Source: Adineta vaga (Eukaryota > Rotifera). From it: a stretch of 64,000 nt of DNA. The stretch is from positions 2,418,001 through 2,482,000 of the forward strand of contig CP075492.1 of NCBI GenBank assembly GCA_021613535.1. The letters run 5' to 3'. The notes under the pieces were generated by a model. It did no database searches. It was not told the origin of the DNA and saw only the letters and a list, made by a program, of their open reading frames with translations. This document shows, in pieces, positions 25,151 through 37,224 of the stretch; position 1 is the stretch's first letter; each line of letters starts with the position of its first letter. The translations under genes were made by a program, and so were the position numbers.

Positions 25151-26489
25151 ATTGTAATGTTATCCATTAAAATGCGAGAAAGATTCAATTCTTTTGACAA
25201 ATATCTTCAAATAAATATTGAAAAAAGAGTTTTACTAAAAAAGCTTTCATCAATATACTAAGACTATCTGTCGCGAGTGTACATAAGTGGTAGGAAAAGT
25301 TGAAGAAACACATTTGAATACTTAATCAGGAGCTGAAATTCTCAACTATTCACGTGTCATTAGTAAAATATTAGATATTCTCTTTTTTTTATATGAAATT
25401 ATCACTTATTGTAGACCGTAATAATGGTGTGAAGCTTAAAAACACTCTTTCAAATAAAAACTAACATGAATGGTTCACAATCACGGTTCTTGATAGGATG
25501 TTTAAATGCGTTCTTCCGAATTCTTGTGTGCTAGACATCTATAAATACTTGCAATCAAGAAAAAGATTGACAATTGAATTCTCTTTAATTATGAATTCAT
25601 GATTATTTGTAATGTACGTACATATATACATCTATACGTGAAGATGTGAGTAAGAGTGAAGCATACATACATACATCTGCACTCTCATCCTCATCCACCC
25701 TTCGAAACTAGTGACCAAATTTACATGTTTGATCTCTGTGGTGAATAAAAACATGAAAAATGTCACAATTGATTGACTTCTTCGTTAAAAGCTTTCTGTT
25801 TATCATGAAATAAAAGAAATTAGAATAATTACAGAAATCTTATACATAATTACTGCATAGCCTGTTCATTCATATATATGATAGTCGACACTTATATATC
25901 TACAGTAGTTGCGATCGGATATGAAAGTAGTATTGTTCATTTGAAGAAGAAAGTTCATATTTAGTTTCGATGTATTTTTTTTTAATTATTCATATTGATT
26001 TTCTGGAAAAGTGTCTGTTACATATCTGTATCCAATCATTGACAATTTTAGTAATCGTGTTAATAGAAACAATAAATCATCTGATTCCTCAAGTAAGTAT
26101 TGCAGTTGTTCAATATTTGAAAATCTTTCACAGAACAAATTTCTTCTCTTACATATTACGAATGAATAGCCAACATCCGAATAAATATTTGTATAAATCA
26201 ACATTATCAAGAAAGGATGTAGGTGTATTTGTTTATAATCTTCCACATCCACATCTAAACAAAGATACACCATAGAAAGAATCGAAAAACACTTCTCCAT
26301 GATATTCAGACAAAAGAGGAAATGAGAAGACTTATCTCTTTAGCGGAGCACGTGTAGTTGGTATTTTTCTTATCATCTCTTTTTTACGCTATATATTCCT
26401 TGAAAATTTACATTTACCTTTGGTCGTGAAAGATGCGTTAACTCTTATTGTCTCTTAAGTAAAAAGAAAGACTAATAAAAAAAAAAGAA
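25151..26489. other. Gene-poor stretch upstream of the interrupted GPCR
   Basis: About 1.3 kb with no supported gene. It contains the degenerate hairpin at 25638-25706. A 104-codon minus-strand frame ending at 25986 starts IYLCLDVDVED-like but shows no convincing family match. Confidence 0.4.
25638..25706. repeat. Telomere-like hairpin, degenerate
   Basis: The left arm is GTGAAGATGTGAGTAAGAGTG and the right arm is CACTCTCATCCTCATCCACC, around a loop of CATA repeats. Confidence 0.5.
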
Positions 26490-26724
26490 ATGTTATTCGA
26501 ATGTTTGCCTGATGAACTTATTCTACTCATCTTCTGCTACCTTCATAAATTCGACATCATTTATGGATTCACGAAACTTGAGAGTGTGGGTGTATCTCTC
26601 TTTCTTTCATACCCTTATCCTCAAGATTATTACTCAGAAATTTAATCAACGTACAAAGTTTTCGAGCAACAATAGAACTTCAACTCATTTGTACTCAAAC
26701 AAAAGAAAGAATAAGAATTTATAA
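26490..26724 (+). pseudogene. F-box gene remnant split by a hairpin element
   Basis: From ATG 26490 the frame reads FECLPDELILLIFCYLHKFD and then IIYGFTKL, an F-box start. It runs straight into the hairpin at 26577. On the other side, one frame over, QKFNQRTKF resembles the continuation expected after the F-box (LNQRF-type), but only about 30 residues remain before TAA. The inserted segment is not a multiple of three, so the gene is broken. Confidence 0.55.
26577..26625. repeat. Telomere-like hairpin inside an F-box relic
   Basis: The left arm is CTTGAGAGTGTGGGTGTA and the right arm TACCCTTATCCTCAAG, around a 20-base pyrimidine-rich loop. The flanking codons are GAAACTT on the left and CAGAAATTT on the right. 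Confidence 0.7.
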
Positions 26725-27607
26725 AGCTGATGTATGACCCACTAAAATCTAGATAAGAATACGGATACGTAGACAGAGAGCATGAGATGAGGAAAAGAGA
26801 ACGTATTTTATACAGATAGACTTTTAAAAGAAACAACAAGAAAGTGTATATGTAAGAGCGATAATTAAGTCTTAAATAACATATTAATTCTTTAAAATCA
26901 ATTGAAAATTTAAAAAAAAAACATTTCGTAATATCAAAACACATACAATTAGATATAAAAACATTTTAAGAAGAAATGTTTGAATACAGTTAACAAATGC
27001 TTAAGATAGTGTTAATGAAATACGAAAAGATCAATATAAATTCCATTTTAAAATTGATATTTTCAATTATGAAAGAATATTCTTTGAAATTATTATCATA
27101 TTCAAGAAAAATTTAGTTAACATTTAAAAACTTTTGAGAATACAGTTCATCATGCTATTTTTTCATAATGATATCAAATAAAACTTAATTGTTTAACAAA
27201 CAAATCTTTAAACTTGCAAAACAAGTTATAACAACTCTTTTTATTTATCTGCCTTAAAGTCTATCAACTATCAGATAATTATCTGAAACTTATCAAAGCT
27301 GAAAAGAATTTTCATTGAATAAAAACATGTATTCATTAACTTTTTAGAAATGTATAAATATTATATGCAATAGTAGAATATTATAAACCATTTTTCTTCT
27401 ATAAGATAATCTTTCATAAATTCTTTCTTGTTCTCGGTACTTTTTTGAATATAAATAGATCACACGTATTTTGTTAAAACGTGTACATATTTTAAAATAA
27501 ATTATTCTTATATCTTTCGAAATTTGAAGAATATATAGCTTCCATTCGATTCTCCTATTCATAAAACAAACATCTCGATTCGTTTAAGAAAAAGTATTGT
27601 ATAAACA
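26725..27607. other. AT-rich spacer
   Basis: No gene recognised. The last ~50 bases are the presumed 5' flank of the small gene at 27608. Confidence 0.4.
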
Positions 27608-28005
27608 ATGTCAAATCAAGAAGATAAAATCAATGATCTTGCGCAAGTAATTCGATCAATATATATTTACATCGTTTTTATAGATTTTATCTAGAGAATG
27701 GAAGCTTGTGATGCAACTAGAGAAGAACTGAACAGAAGAATGGAAAATGGCGAAGACTTAACCGAATCTGGTGATGAAGATAACGATTACAATAATGATG
27801 CTACAGATTGTATTCAACACCAGCTGGGTAAACAAAAGATAATCTCATATGAATTTAATAGAATTTTTAATGCTTAGATACTGTCATGAACCGACAAAAC
27901 GAACAAGGTACAGGTGAAGACGAAACAAATGAACAAGATAAAGGTGAAAGCGAAACAAATGAACAAGATAAAGGTGAAGACAAAACAAATGAAAAAAGCA
28001 ATTAA
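27608..28005 (+). CDS. Small acidic protein with short tandem repeats, three exons
   Basis: Exons 27608-27646, 27695-27827 and 27878-28005 join with GTAATT...CTAG and GTAAAC...TTAG borders, giving 99 aa. The protein starts MSNQEDKINDLAQRMEACD, a probable short coiled-coil, becomes Asp/Glu/Asn-rich, and ends with about three units of NEQDKGESET (DNA period about 30 bases). No signal peptide or membrane segment. Function unknown. The consistent phases across three tiny exons make chance unlikely. Confidence 0.6.
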
Positions 28006-29402
28006 TCCAAAAGCTATCATACAAAAAAGTGCAAATTGGTATTCATTTAAATTAGCTTGAACTTATAGTTGCTCGATATTTTATTATGGAAGTTTAGTAG
28101 TTTTTCTTTAATCGAAAGGTATTTTTCGCTTATGAATAATTCAAGAAGTTCAAAGATCAGTTCTAACAAAATAATCATTATTTTATTGTTCTTTTTCTTC
28201 AATATTGTGCCAGTGTTTAAAATAAAATATTCGTATTTATTCAAGAAAAAAATGAATTATTAGTTATTAGTGGAGCAACGACGAATGCATAAGAGAACAA
28301 AAACACTATTTATATGTACACGCAAAAGAGAAGGAGAGAAACAGAAAGAAATGGAATAGATATGCGTTATATACCTCATCAACACGCATTGATTACTCCG
28401 ATACAAACATGATAAAGCAATATGAAAAAAAACTGATGAAAACAAAATCAGTACGAATCTTTACAATAAAACAATATACATGATTAAATATTACACTTAT
28501 AAAAGAAAGATGAATGCCTGTGCGTTCTCTATGATGTTTTTATGTACAAATATTGATAACTGTTCATATAGTCTTTGTTATATAGTTAAAATGAAAATAA
28601 ATATAATTGAAGTATTAAACAAGTAACGATTTGCAAAAAAGGCATAAAGCATAAAACTATTCATTACTGAAAATCAAATATATATCTATCTCTCCTCTTT
28701 TTCACGTTTTATGCTTATCATTCCTCCTCTTTATGCCTCTATTTTGAAAAGAACTTGAAGAACGTGTGATAATAAAAAGTGATATATCAAAAAGAAAGAA
28801 AACGATATTAAATGTATGGATATTAAAAGAAACAAATTGCGTTGGGCTACGCACTGGCAGTCAATCAAGATATCCTTTCATACACTTGCTGATGTACTGT
28901 AACAATTTCATTCGTCAAACAGTATCCCTTCTGATATGATTATCGTTCGAAAATGCCATGTTACTTTGACTGTATGGTTGACCAGTCCAATAACTCAGTT
29001 GGTACTCCTTGATGTTCATCATTGTTTAATTTAAATAATTATGATTTTCAGTCATTTATTATACTTGGAGTGGAAAAGACGTTGAATAAAATACGGAATC
29101 GAAGAGAGACATAGAATTATAGTTTATAAATTCATTTTTTCAAATGCATCATTTTTTGTGACTGATGCTATTACATGCGAAAGCTTTTTTTCTTATCTTA
29201 CCTATACAAACAAACATATTTATGAAACAAGAAAAAAAAACAGAATAAAAGACAGATAAGCACCACAAGAGTACGTGAGCGGAAATAGAAAACGAATAAA
29301 GAAAAAAAATAATAGTTAAGTTGGATATATCCACTATCTGATAGTTTCAATATTTCTTCTCTTTTTAATCGCATATATGTAACATGACAAATTTCTTTCA
29401 TT
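28006..29402. other. Gene-poor stretch
   Basis: No coding feature supported on either strand. The sequence is AT-rich with long A/T runs up to the foldback element at 29403. Confidence 0.4.
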
Positions 29403-29692
29403 CCCAGGACGAACAATCCGACAGTTGGATCTCGTCGGATCCTACGGGGGAAGACATCGGACTTTGTCGGCTCCGATAGGAATTTGTCGGAAAGCGTCGG
29501 AATCTTTGGTACAGGAATCCGACCGGAAGTTGTCGGATGTCGGAAAGTGTCGGACATGTTGGGGATCCTGTCAGAACCCTGTCAAACCAACACTTTCCGA
29601 TATCCGACAGCTTCCGATCGGATTCCTGTACCAAGGATCCGATGCTTTCCGACAAAATCCCATCGGATCCGATGGGGAAGATTTGACCTGGG
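29403..29692. mobile_element. Non-autonomous foldback element, CCCAGGTCAAA-type ends (copy 2)
   Basis: It begins CCCAGGACGAACAATCCGAC and ends GATTTGACCTGGG, sharing the terminal motif with the element at 24027. The interior is a long palindrome built from GTCGGA/TCCGAC units: TTGGTACAGGAATCCGA on the left is mirrored by TCGGATTCCTGTACCAA on the right. It has no coding potential. Flanks (TTTCATT on the left, TTTATAC on the right) give no exact target duplication. Confidence 0.75.
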
Positions 29693-31132
29693 TTTATACG
29701 TTTATATCATTATGTCGTTTTATTTCTGAAATTAGAAAGATTTAATAATCATTTTATTAAAAGAACAATTAGAAATAAATCAACTTGAATAACAATGTTC
29801 TATACGATTAAATTCGATTCTCTCTCATTGACTTAATTATAACAGGATTTATTCTTCAATGTACACTTTGTCAAACATAATTAACTTTGATAATTATTCT
29901 ACTTAAATTTAACAATACTTTTATGTAATTCTACTATGATGTGCTCATAAATCTGATCTGTAGAATCGTTCAACGATAAAAAAAAACAAAAGAGATTTTA
30001 ATCATAGTTATGATAATATTATTATTTTCTGTCTAAAATACAGTATCAAGTTATTTGAAATGTAGAATTTCGAATAGACGAGACGAATTCAAAAAGATTA
30101 TTCAAGACAGAATGATTCGAACACCTATAATGTTTAATTTATTTTATTTTTCTCTAATCGGTTTTATTCCTAGGAAAGAAATTTATTTTACAATAGTATA
30201 ACATTCACAAAAATCTCTATATCAATTTTTATTTTCACCGCACGTTCTCTAGTATACAAAAAAATGTTTTTCTAAATGAATACATAAAAAGGTGGACGAG
30301 TAAAATATCGAAAAGAGGAGAATATTAAAAATTCTGACATTCAAATATCATATAAAGTGTATGAATATCCTATGTAACAAAATCAATTTCGAATACTAAC
30401 TATAAGAATAAATAATAACAAATATGTAGAGTAGGCATTGCTTAAAAGTATAAGTCTGCGTTTTCTTTTTTATCAGATATTTTTAAACAATATGAGATGC
30501 TCGCATTCCAGAAAATTTCGCTAGCGTTTTTATCAAATTGAATATCTTGTTTACGTGTTTCTATTCTCAGAAATTAAGTGATACTTAAAAACTACTAAAG
30601 AATATGATATGATTTTCTAAAATTATAACCATTCATATCGTTAGATGTCGGCAATGTTTTGAACCCAAACATTAGATTATCAATTATTTGGAATTTTTAA
30701 TTAAGACTTAATAAATATAAATATTCCTGACAAATAAGTATAAAGCAGAAGTCAAATATATTAGTAAAAATTATCAGATATCTCAGACATTCGTCTCAGT
30801 ATACATTAATCGTTCGAAGAATCAATACATTTGATATAAAAAAAAGTCGAATAATACCGCAAACAGACAGAAAAGATATAACTCAATGAACGAATAAATC
30901 GTCTAGAAAAGATGATTTATGATAAAACATGACGATAATGAGCCAATCAGATTTCTTAATTCACCTTTTCTGTTCTGTCATGGACCTTTGTCTTTTTTTT
31001 CATCATATCCTCTAGATTTCAGTCTGTTGTGTAAGCGAGAAAATATACAATGGTCGTTTGTTTAAATAGTCAGCGAGCAATGTATATAAAATTGAGTTGT
31101 AATCGATAAACTTGATATAATATCTATTCAAT
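29693..31132. other. Gene-poor stretch
   Basis: AT-rich, with no supported gene. The final part is the 5' flank of the F-box gene starting at 31133. Confidence 0.4.
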
Positions 31133-32799
31133 ATGAATAAACAAATTCTTGATCTGCTCGATGTACCTGATGAAATATTACTAATTATTTTCAATAAACT
31201 TGGTTCATTTGATGTTCTTTATTCATTATTGAATAGTACTCATCGACTTGATCACATAGCAAGAAATACTCATTATTCAAAATCGATAAATTTTTCAATT
31301 GAATTATCAGATGGGCAAATATGTGCAATAGATTCTGATAAACTTCATCGATTCTGTATTGAAATATTGCCTCAAATACATGATCAAATTCAAATAATGA
31401 CTCTTGAAACTACTAATATTGAACGTATTCTTCTCGCTACTCAATTCCCTAATCTACATACTCTTACTTTGGTTGGATTTTCACCAGACGCACTTCTAAA
31501 TTATTTCACAGGTAAATTACAAAGATGAAATTTCAATTTATTGATTTTTATATATTTTTAGAAAACTCCTCAATTATTCATTTATTAAAAGAACAAATCA
31601 AATATCTTACTATAAAAATTCGAAATCAAATGTTTAATGACAAATCATTAACATATGTTTGTGAACATATTCTTTTAATTTGTCAAAAATGTACTTATTT
31701 AGATATAAATCAATCCAGAATGATTAGATTTTCTCGATTTACATTAAATGATTATTCTCAAAATATTTGTTATTCATCATATTTACATACACTCAATATT
31801 TATGTGAAAACGTTTGATGACTGTCTTTATTTACTTGATGGTCGTTTAAAAAATTTATCTTCATTCACAGTACGTGTGACATGTATTGAACGATCATCAA
31901 TAATTACCGATAGTCGTGTAAATAAAGAAATGTAAATAAATTCAGAAAAGAATGATTTTGTTTTGTTTTAGGAACAACTGCCTCATTTGAAAGAACTTTC
32001 CTTCGAATGTCATCGTTTTACAGTTGCTTATGATTGTCGAATTGTTCGACTACTTCATCGAATGATTAATTTAAAAAAATTAACATGTTCCTTTTATATA
32101 ATTCGATTGAAAGTGATTGATGGAGTTGATCTTTACGGACGAATTCTTTGTCATATGTTAAATTTAGATCAATTTTTATTTGATATTTGTACAATTATGC
32201 CAACATGTAAAGCCAATAACTTTTTATCAACAAATGATATTGAAAAAACATTTATTAATTGGAAATATTCTCAAGTTGGTTGTAGTATTGATCGTTTTTC
32301 TAATGGAAATACTTATTGTCATATTTATTCAATTCCATTTCAAATGACTTATTTTATGTATCTTACAAATAGTATTCAAAATCATTCTTTTCAATTTGTG
32401 ATTAATTTAACATTATATGATACACGTCCATTTGAATATGAGTTTTTTCAATGGATATCTAAAGCAATTCCATTACTTAAATATTTAACATTGGATAATT
32501 TTCTACCACAAATTGAAAAAGTTGAAAATCAATTATGTATTTCATATAATCATCTTATTCGATTAAGATTTACTCGTGCCCATATTGATTATGTTTATCA
32601 ATTTTTATGTCATAGAAAAGCATATGTTCCAAAACTTTCTATACTTAAAATACAATATCATAAATTAGTTAGTGTTACAAATAATTTTACTAATGTTATA
32701 ACACAAATCAATTGTAGTCAACTAAAAGAACTTCTATTTGATGAAATTATTGTCTATCCAGAACATTTTTATCACTATTTTCCTTGTTTGATTAAATAG
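31133..32799 (+). CDS. F-box / LRR-like protein
   Basis: Exons 31133-31511, 31562-31917 and 31972-32799 join with GTAAAT donors and TTTAG acceptors, giving 520 aa. The N-terminus carries VPDEILLIIFNKLGSFDVL, an F-box. The body has LRR-like strands such as FPNLHTLTLVGFS, LPHLKELSFECHR and LKYLTLDNF. This is the same broad family as the gene at 15967 and the relics at 26490 and 40293, though the members are clearly diverged. The inferred role is the substrate-recognition subunit of an SCF ubiquitin ligase. Confidence 0.85.
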
Positions 32800-32865
32800 A
32801 TCTTTTTCTTTCTCGTTTATTTGATAAATAAATGTTAAATCAAATACAATCAGTATGATATTGAA

Positions 32866-32905
32866 AGAGGGTGTGGGTATAAAAGAAAGAGATACACCCA
32901 CCCTG
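32866..32905. repeat. Telomere-like hairpin 66 bases past the F-box stop
   Basis: The left arm is GAGGGTGTGGGTAT and the right arm ATACACCCACCCT, around a short AAAGAAAGAG loop. It would form a compact 13-bp stem in the transcript's 3' region. Confidence 0.75.
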
Positions 32906-33101
32906 GCAGTTGGTTTTATTGTCCCATTCAAACTGCAAGTAATAACAGGAGAGCATGTTGAAGAGAAGTATATTTATACAGTTTGCTGATCAAGTAGAAG
33001 TTCAAATTTAATTGTCATTTGAATGTTATCAGAAAATGATGTTAGGAACACATAACCTTTATTTGTCTTTCTCAGTTTTTAGATGCTAAGTTTATTTTCT
33101 A

Positions 33102-33175
33102 TTGAGGGTGTGGGTGTTAGACAAATGTAGTACCCACACTCACACCCAGACCCTCATTCCACACCCACCCTCAAG
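33102..33175. repeat. Telomere-like hairpin past the flavin-monooxygenase stop
   Basis: The left arm is TTGAGGGTGTGGGTGTTA. On the right are two C-rich arms in a row: TACCCACACTCACACCCAGA and then CCACACCCACCCTCAAG. It lies 48 bases beyond the minus-strand FMO reading frame. Confidence 0.8.
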
Positions 33176-33223
33176 AAAAATCAAGTTTATGATCTGCCAG
33201 ATTCAATGTCATTTTTGTAAGTA

Positions 33224-34630
33224 TTATTTATTTCGATAATTATTTAGAAAGTCTTCCAATGAATCATCCATATTTTCAATCCATGGTTTATAAACTGGAA
33301 CAACCTTTGTATTTTTCGTATCGATAATGGACTACATCGTCTAATTTACTCTTACAATATTGTTTTACCATTTGATTGACCATTTTATGTTGAAATTTCG
33401 ACAGATATTGATTAGTATCATGTGTAAGTAACAAAGTATATATGTTATCTATATAATCTGTCTGAAGATCCAACATACCAAAGAAGTCAACAGGTCCAAG
33501 TGAGTTTTCTCGTGTTTGCCATTTATTTATATCAGCTTGCCATTGATCTTTATCAGGCAATTGAACATGTCCAAGAAAAACATCACGTACAAGTGCTGTT
33601 TGGAATTCAAACATAGAAAATGCAGAACTGTCTTGGTACCAAGATAAACGGATTAGGTTGATCAATCCAAAAGATACTTTTATAAAGAGTCGATGGTACG
33701 AATTGAGTTATGCCACTCTCTAAACGAAATCGTTTAGCCATAAATGGATAATGATGACGATAGCCAGTACAAAAGATGATAGCATCGATATTATCAATAG
33801 TTGAACCATCTTTAAAATGAGCTTTTCGACCTTCCATACGAATAAGTATTGGTGCCGTCTTATTTCTATTTGGCCATTTGTAAGCTACAAGTTCTTGACG
33901 AGAACTGATTGTCACAGATCGAGCATTGAATTTATAACATTGTACTGCGATATCTTCTGCTGACCAACCACTACCAACAAGTAATACATTACGATCGACA
34001 AATTCATCGGCACCACGAAAATCATGTGCATGAAGAACTCGACCTGGAAATTCGTTTACTCCATCAACACTGATCATGTTAGACATGTGTAATGTCCAAC
34101 TGCTACGATAACACGACAAAATTTAGACATTCAGTTAAACCTGTATTCAAATCTTCAACATCGAAATTAAATTCATTTTTCTTATCATCGAAGTCAACTG
34201 ACGAACAGCTGTATTAAAACGAATAAATCGTCGAAGATTGTTAGCTTTCGCTCTACCAGTTATATAATCATACATGAGAGAACGTGGTAAGAATGAGGGT
34301 AAGTAGCAGCCAAAATGATCATAAAATGTGTAATCAGGGAATTCCACAAATTCCTTTGGAGTATTAGCCCAAAGACTAAATATGAAAGAAATATCTTATA
34401 ATGAATTATCATTGAAAAAGTGCTTACTGTCGATACATGCTCGAGTGAATGGGTTCACCATGAACATCAATACCAATTTGAGATGTATAAACCCACAAAC
34501 CACCCCAATCTGATTGTCTTTCAAAACAAATAAGTTCAACTTGTTGTTCTTCTTCCGCTTGTTTAAATGCTAATAGTTGTGATGGACCACACGGTCCGGC
34601 ACCAATAATTCCAATACGTAATTTTTTCAT
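33224..34630 (-). pseudogene. Flavin-containing monooxygenase with several frameshifts
   Basis: From ATG 34630 the FAD-binding motif GIIGAGPCG opens the protein. A GTAAGC...TTTAG intron is followed by LWANTPKEFVEFPDY, then FPGRVLHAHDF (the FMO fingerprint FxGxxxHxxxF) and GSGWSAEDIA (the NADPH site). The reading frame must change at about 34200, 34125, 34080, 33655 and 33300 to follow the family signal, and the frame with the last conserved part ends TAA at 33224. Five or so indels mark a decaying gene rather than a lone sequence error. Intact relatives are microsomal enzymes that oxygenate soft nucleophiles using NADPH, FAD and O2. Confidence 0.8.
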
Positions 34631-34660
34631 TAAAGAACTTGACAGATGATTTAAATACAA

Positions 34661-35076
34661 TAACTGATAGAAACGTTAACAGTAATCAAACTGTGTTTTG
34701 CTTATCTGTTTCTATCTTAGATAGTGTGTGTGTGCTATGTTACGGATATCATCAGAAGCAGATGTATAAAAAGAAAAAAAAATAACCATGATCGACAGTT
34801 GAAGGAAACGAATAGAATTTTGACACAATTATGATAGCTTTCGCCATATTTCTCACATCTATTAATTTTCCTTTCGTTCTGCTCTAAACAGTTGAATGTA
34901 AATGACGTGAGGTGAATGAAAGCACATGTTATCGAAAGAGACGTCGTTTTATTTCTTCTTTCTTTATACAAAATGTAGCTGTGGTGCCTTTTCAATATTG
35001 ACTATAAAAGAAAAGTTAACTTCAATTTTTAAGTAATGTGTACACAAATATTCATCATTATGACTGAAATTACAAC
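34661..35076. other. Spacer between FMO and G-alpha genes
   Basis: No gene recognised. It contains a short TG run near 34722 and is the promoter side of the minus-strand FMO pseudogene. Confidence 0.4.
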
Positions 35077-35130
35077 CTTGAGGGTGTGAGTGTGAATACA
35101 AGAGACCCACACCCTCACACACCCTCAAGA
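35077..35130. repeat. Telomere-like hairpin
   Basis: The left arm is CTTGAGGGTGTGAGTGTG and the right arm CACACACCCTCAAGA, preceded by CCCACACCCT. This is one of the best-preserved copies in the window. Confidence 0.85.
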
Positions 35131-35453
35131 TTTATCTTGTGGCTATTGAAATCTTTCTTTCCTGTGCAGTGTTGTTTAAGTAGAAAACTTCTACTTGCAT
35201 GTTTGACGTCATACCGATATATTATTTAGAAGTGACTTGAATGTCATTCGTCATCGAATGAATAATAAAACGTATTTAGTGATTTTAGAGTGTAACTGAT
35301 GACGTTATTTAATTGTGCAATTTTAAATAATACTAAAACGAGATTCTCACACATCATCTCCCGAATGACTGATAGATAACGAACAAGAGTGGCAGTCGTT
35401 TTTCGGACGAATCGATGGTTAACGTCGAAAAGAAATTTAGATACTGATAAGTT

Positions 35454-35525
35454 GTCGAGGATGTAAGTGTTTGTGTGGGTGTGAGTCTAAGCTGATGTCT
35501 TTATGCACCCACACCCACCCTCAAC
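35454..35525. repeat. Telomere-like hairpin 44 bases past the G-alpha stop
   Basis: The left arm has GTCGAGGATGTAAGTG, then TGTGTGGGTGTGAG. The right arm has GCACCCACACCCACCCTCAAC. It sits in the 3' flank of the minus-strand G-alpha gene. Confidence 0.75.
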
Positions 35526-35569
35526 AAACGAGAGTGTGAGAGAAATATAGATGTCAGTCACTTTGATTT

Positions 35570-36999
35570 TTAATTCAATTTATACTGTTTTAAACTTGAT
35601 TGAAGAATTGTATCTTTAATAGCATTAAATACAAATCGAGTATGCTCGCCATCTAAACAGATAAAATTCATTTCAATTTTTATTTTCTTATTGTCCTTAC
35701 CAATTGCACAATCAAAATGTGAATAGATAATTTTTTCACTATCTGGATTGAGATCAACATACATTTTAAGAATAAATTCGCGTGCAGCTTGTGCATCACG
35801 TTTGAGACCTAAAATTCCGTATAGAAGTTATTTTAAATTAATAGAGATTTTACCATCAAATTCCGGAAAATAATCAACCAGATGTGAATGCATGATTTTT
35901 TCCTCAAGTAAATCTTTTTTGTTCAAAAAGAGGATTACAGATGAATTCGTAAACCATGTATTAGTTATAATTGTACGAAATAATGCTTTGCTCTTGTCCA
36001 TTGCATTCTAAAGTTTAGACTTATTATTTGAAAACAAGAAAATTCTTTTGTTTTACTTCAGTGTCAGATTCACCAAGAACTTTATCATAATCGCTTAATG
36101 CGGCAACAAACATTATCGAAGTGACATTTTCAAAGCAATGAATCCATTTTCGATATTCTGACATTTGTCTTCCAACATCAACAAATCTATTTTAATAAAT
36201 CAATTAATTTTCTGTGGAAAATAATATTATTTATTTACTGCAATATAACATTTTCCAAATCAAATGAATATTCAATCAGTTCAGTCGTTGGGATTCGAAC
36301 ACGTACAATATCTTGTTCAGTTGGTAAATAATCTGGTGCAACAATTCGATCGATATTCTCTAAAAAGCTTATAATAAAAATATTTATTGATTTACTTTTA
36401 TTAGAGAAAATTTTTTTGTTTTACTATTTAGTTGAATCTGTTAATTGGTATTCTCTTCGTCTATCATAGCACTCTTTTATTCCGGGATCATTCCAAAGAC
36501 TTTTAATAGCTTCAACATATTGTGATTCAAATGTTGTTACAGTCTTATAATCAACGGATTGAACAAGTATAGCATATTCTCGCTAAAAATAATGACAATA
36601 AAAAACTAAATAAAAATTATTAAAATAATTCTAACCTCATTTCTTCTATGTCTATATTGTATCTTGAGTGTGTCCATAGCACAAATCATTGAATGCATTG
36701 ACATGAATATATTTCGATAGACAAATTTAATATACGAACGTTTATCCTCTTCGGTCGAATGATGTGTGCCACACGTAATACACATTTGTTTCATAATTGT
36801 TGATTTACCAGATTCTTCGATACCTATTTATTAAAACAAAAAACAAATTCTTTATTTTTAAAAAGTAAAATTTTTTCTTACCAACTAAAAGAATTTTTAA
36901 TTTTCGTCGTTGGTTTTTTCGATCAAGGAGTAATTGTTTTTCAATCTCTCGATTTGTTTGCTTCTGTTTACGTACTTCAGCACTAAAACAATGCATCAT
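35570..36999 (-). CDS. Heterotrimeric G-protein alpha subunit, divergent (Gq-like C-terminus)
   Basis: Eight exons: 36999-36882, 36823-36636, 36582-36425, 36367-36239, 36186-36057, 36007-35854, 35808-35701 and 35652-35570. The last intron is only 48 nt and in frame, easy to miss. The product is 355 aa, the normal G-alpha length. Motifs: P-loop GIEESGKST, switch I with VRVRIPTTE (the Arg and Thr kept), switch [19 protein letters not shown], base-recognition NKKD, and DCAI in place of TCAT. The C-terminus [20 protein letters not shown] is closest to the Gq class. Oddities: the second switch-II glycine is Arg, P-loop position 3 is Glu, and there is no Gly2 for myristoylation (a Cys at 4 remains). 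It should still act at the inner membrane with GPCRs, but nucleotide cycling may be altered. Confidence 0.9.
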
Positions 37000-37224
37000 C
37001 TTGTTGAAGTTCTATTTTTCCTAAAACATTGAATAGAACGAATAGAGTAACTAAGATTTCAGAAATTGATATAATCATCTGCTTGATAGGTTTTCTTAAA
37101 CAGTATTCAATCTTGACAAGGGGTCTTCATATACAATCTAAACATCAAAACTATATTAGAATGTTTGCAGAACTATTAATCAATCAGACACTATTACTCA
37201 TATATATGAATGGGAGGGGGGCTA
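37000..37224. other. 5' flank of the G-alpha gene
   Basis: Presumed promoter region of the minus-strand G-alpha gene. No motif recognised. Confidence 0.3.

Noticed and set aside
25986-26300. Minus-strand 104-codon frame with YLCLDVDVED near its start, considered as another ART N-terminal fragment
   Set aside because: Only a few residues resemble the family pattern, and the rest shows no alignable motif.
29398-29745. Several overlapping frames of 80-106 codons on both strands
   Set aside because: They arise from the GTCGGA palindrome of the foldback element, not from genes.
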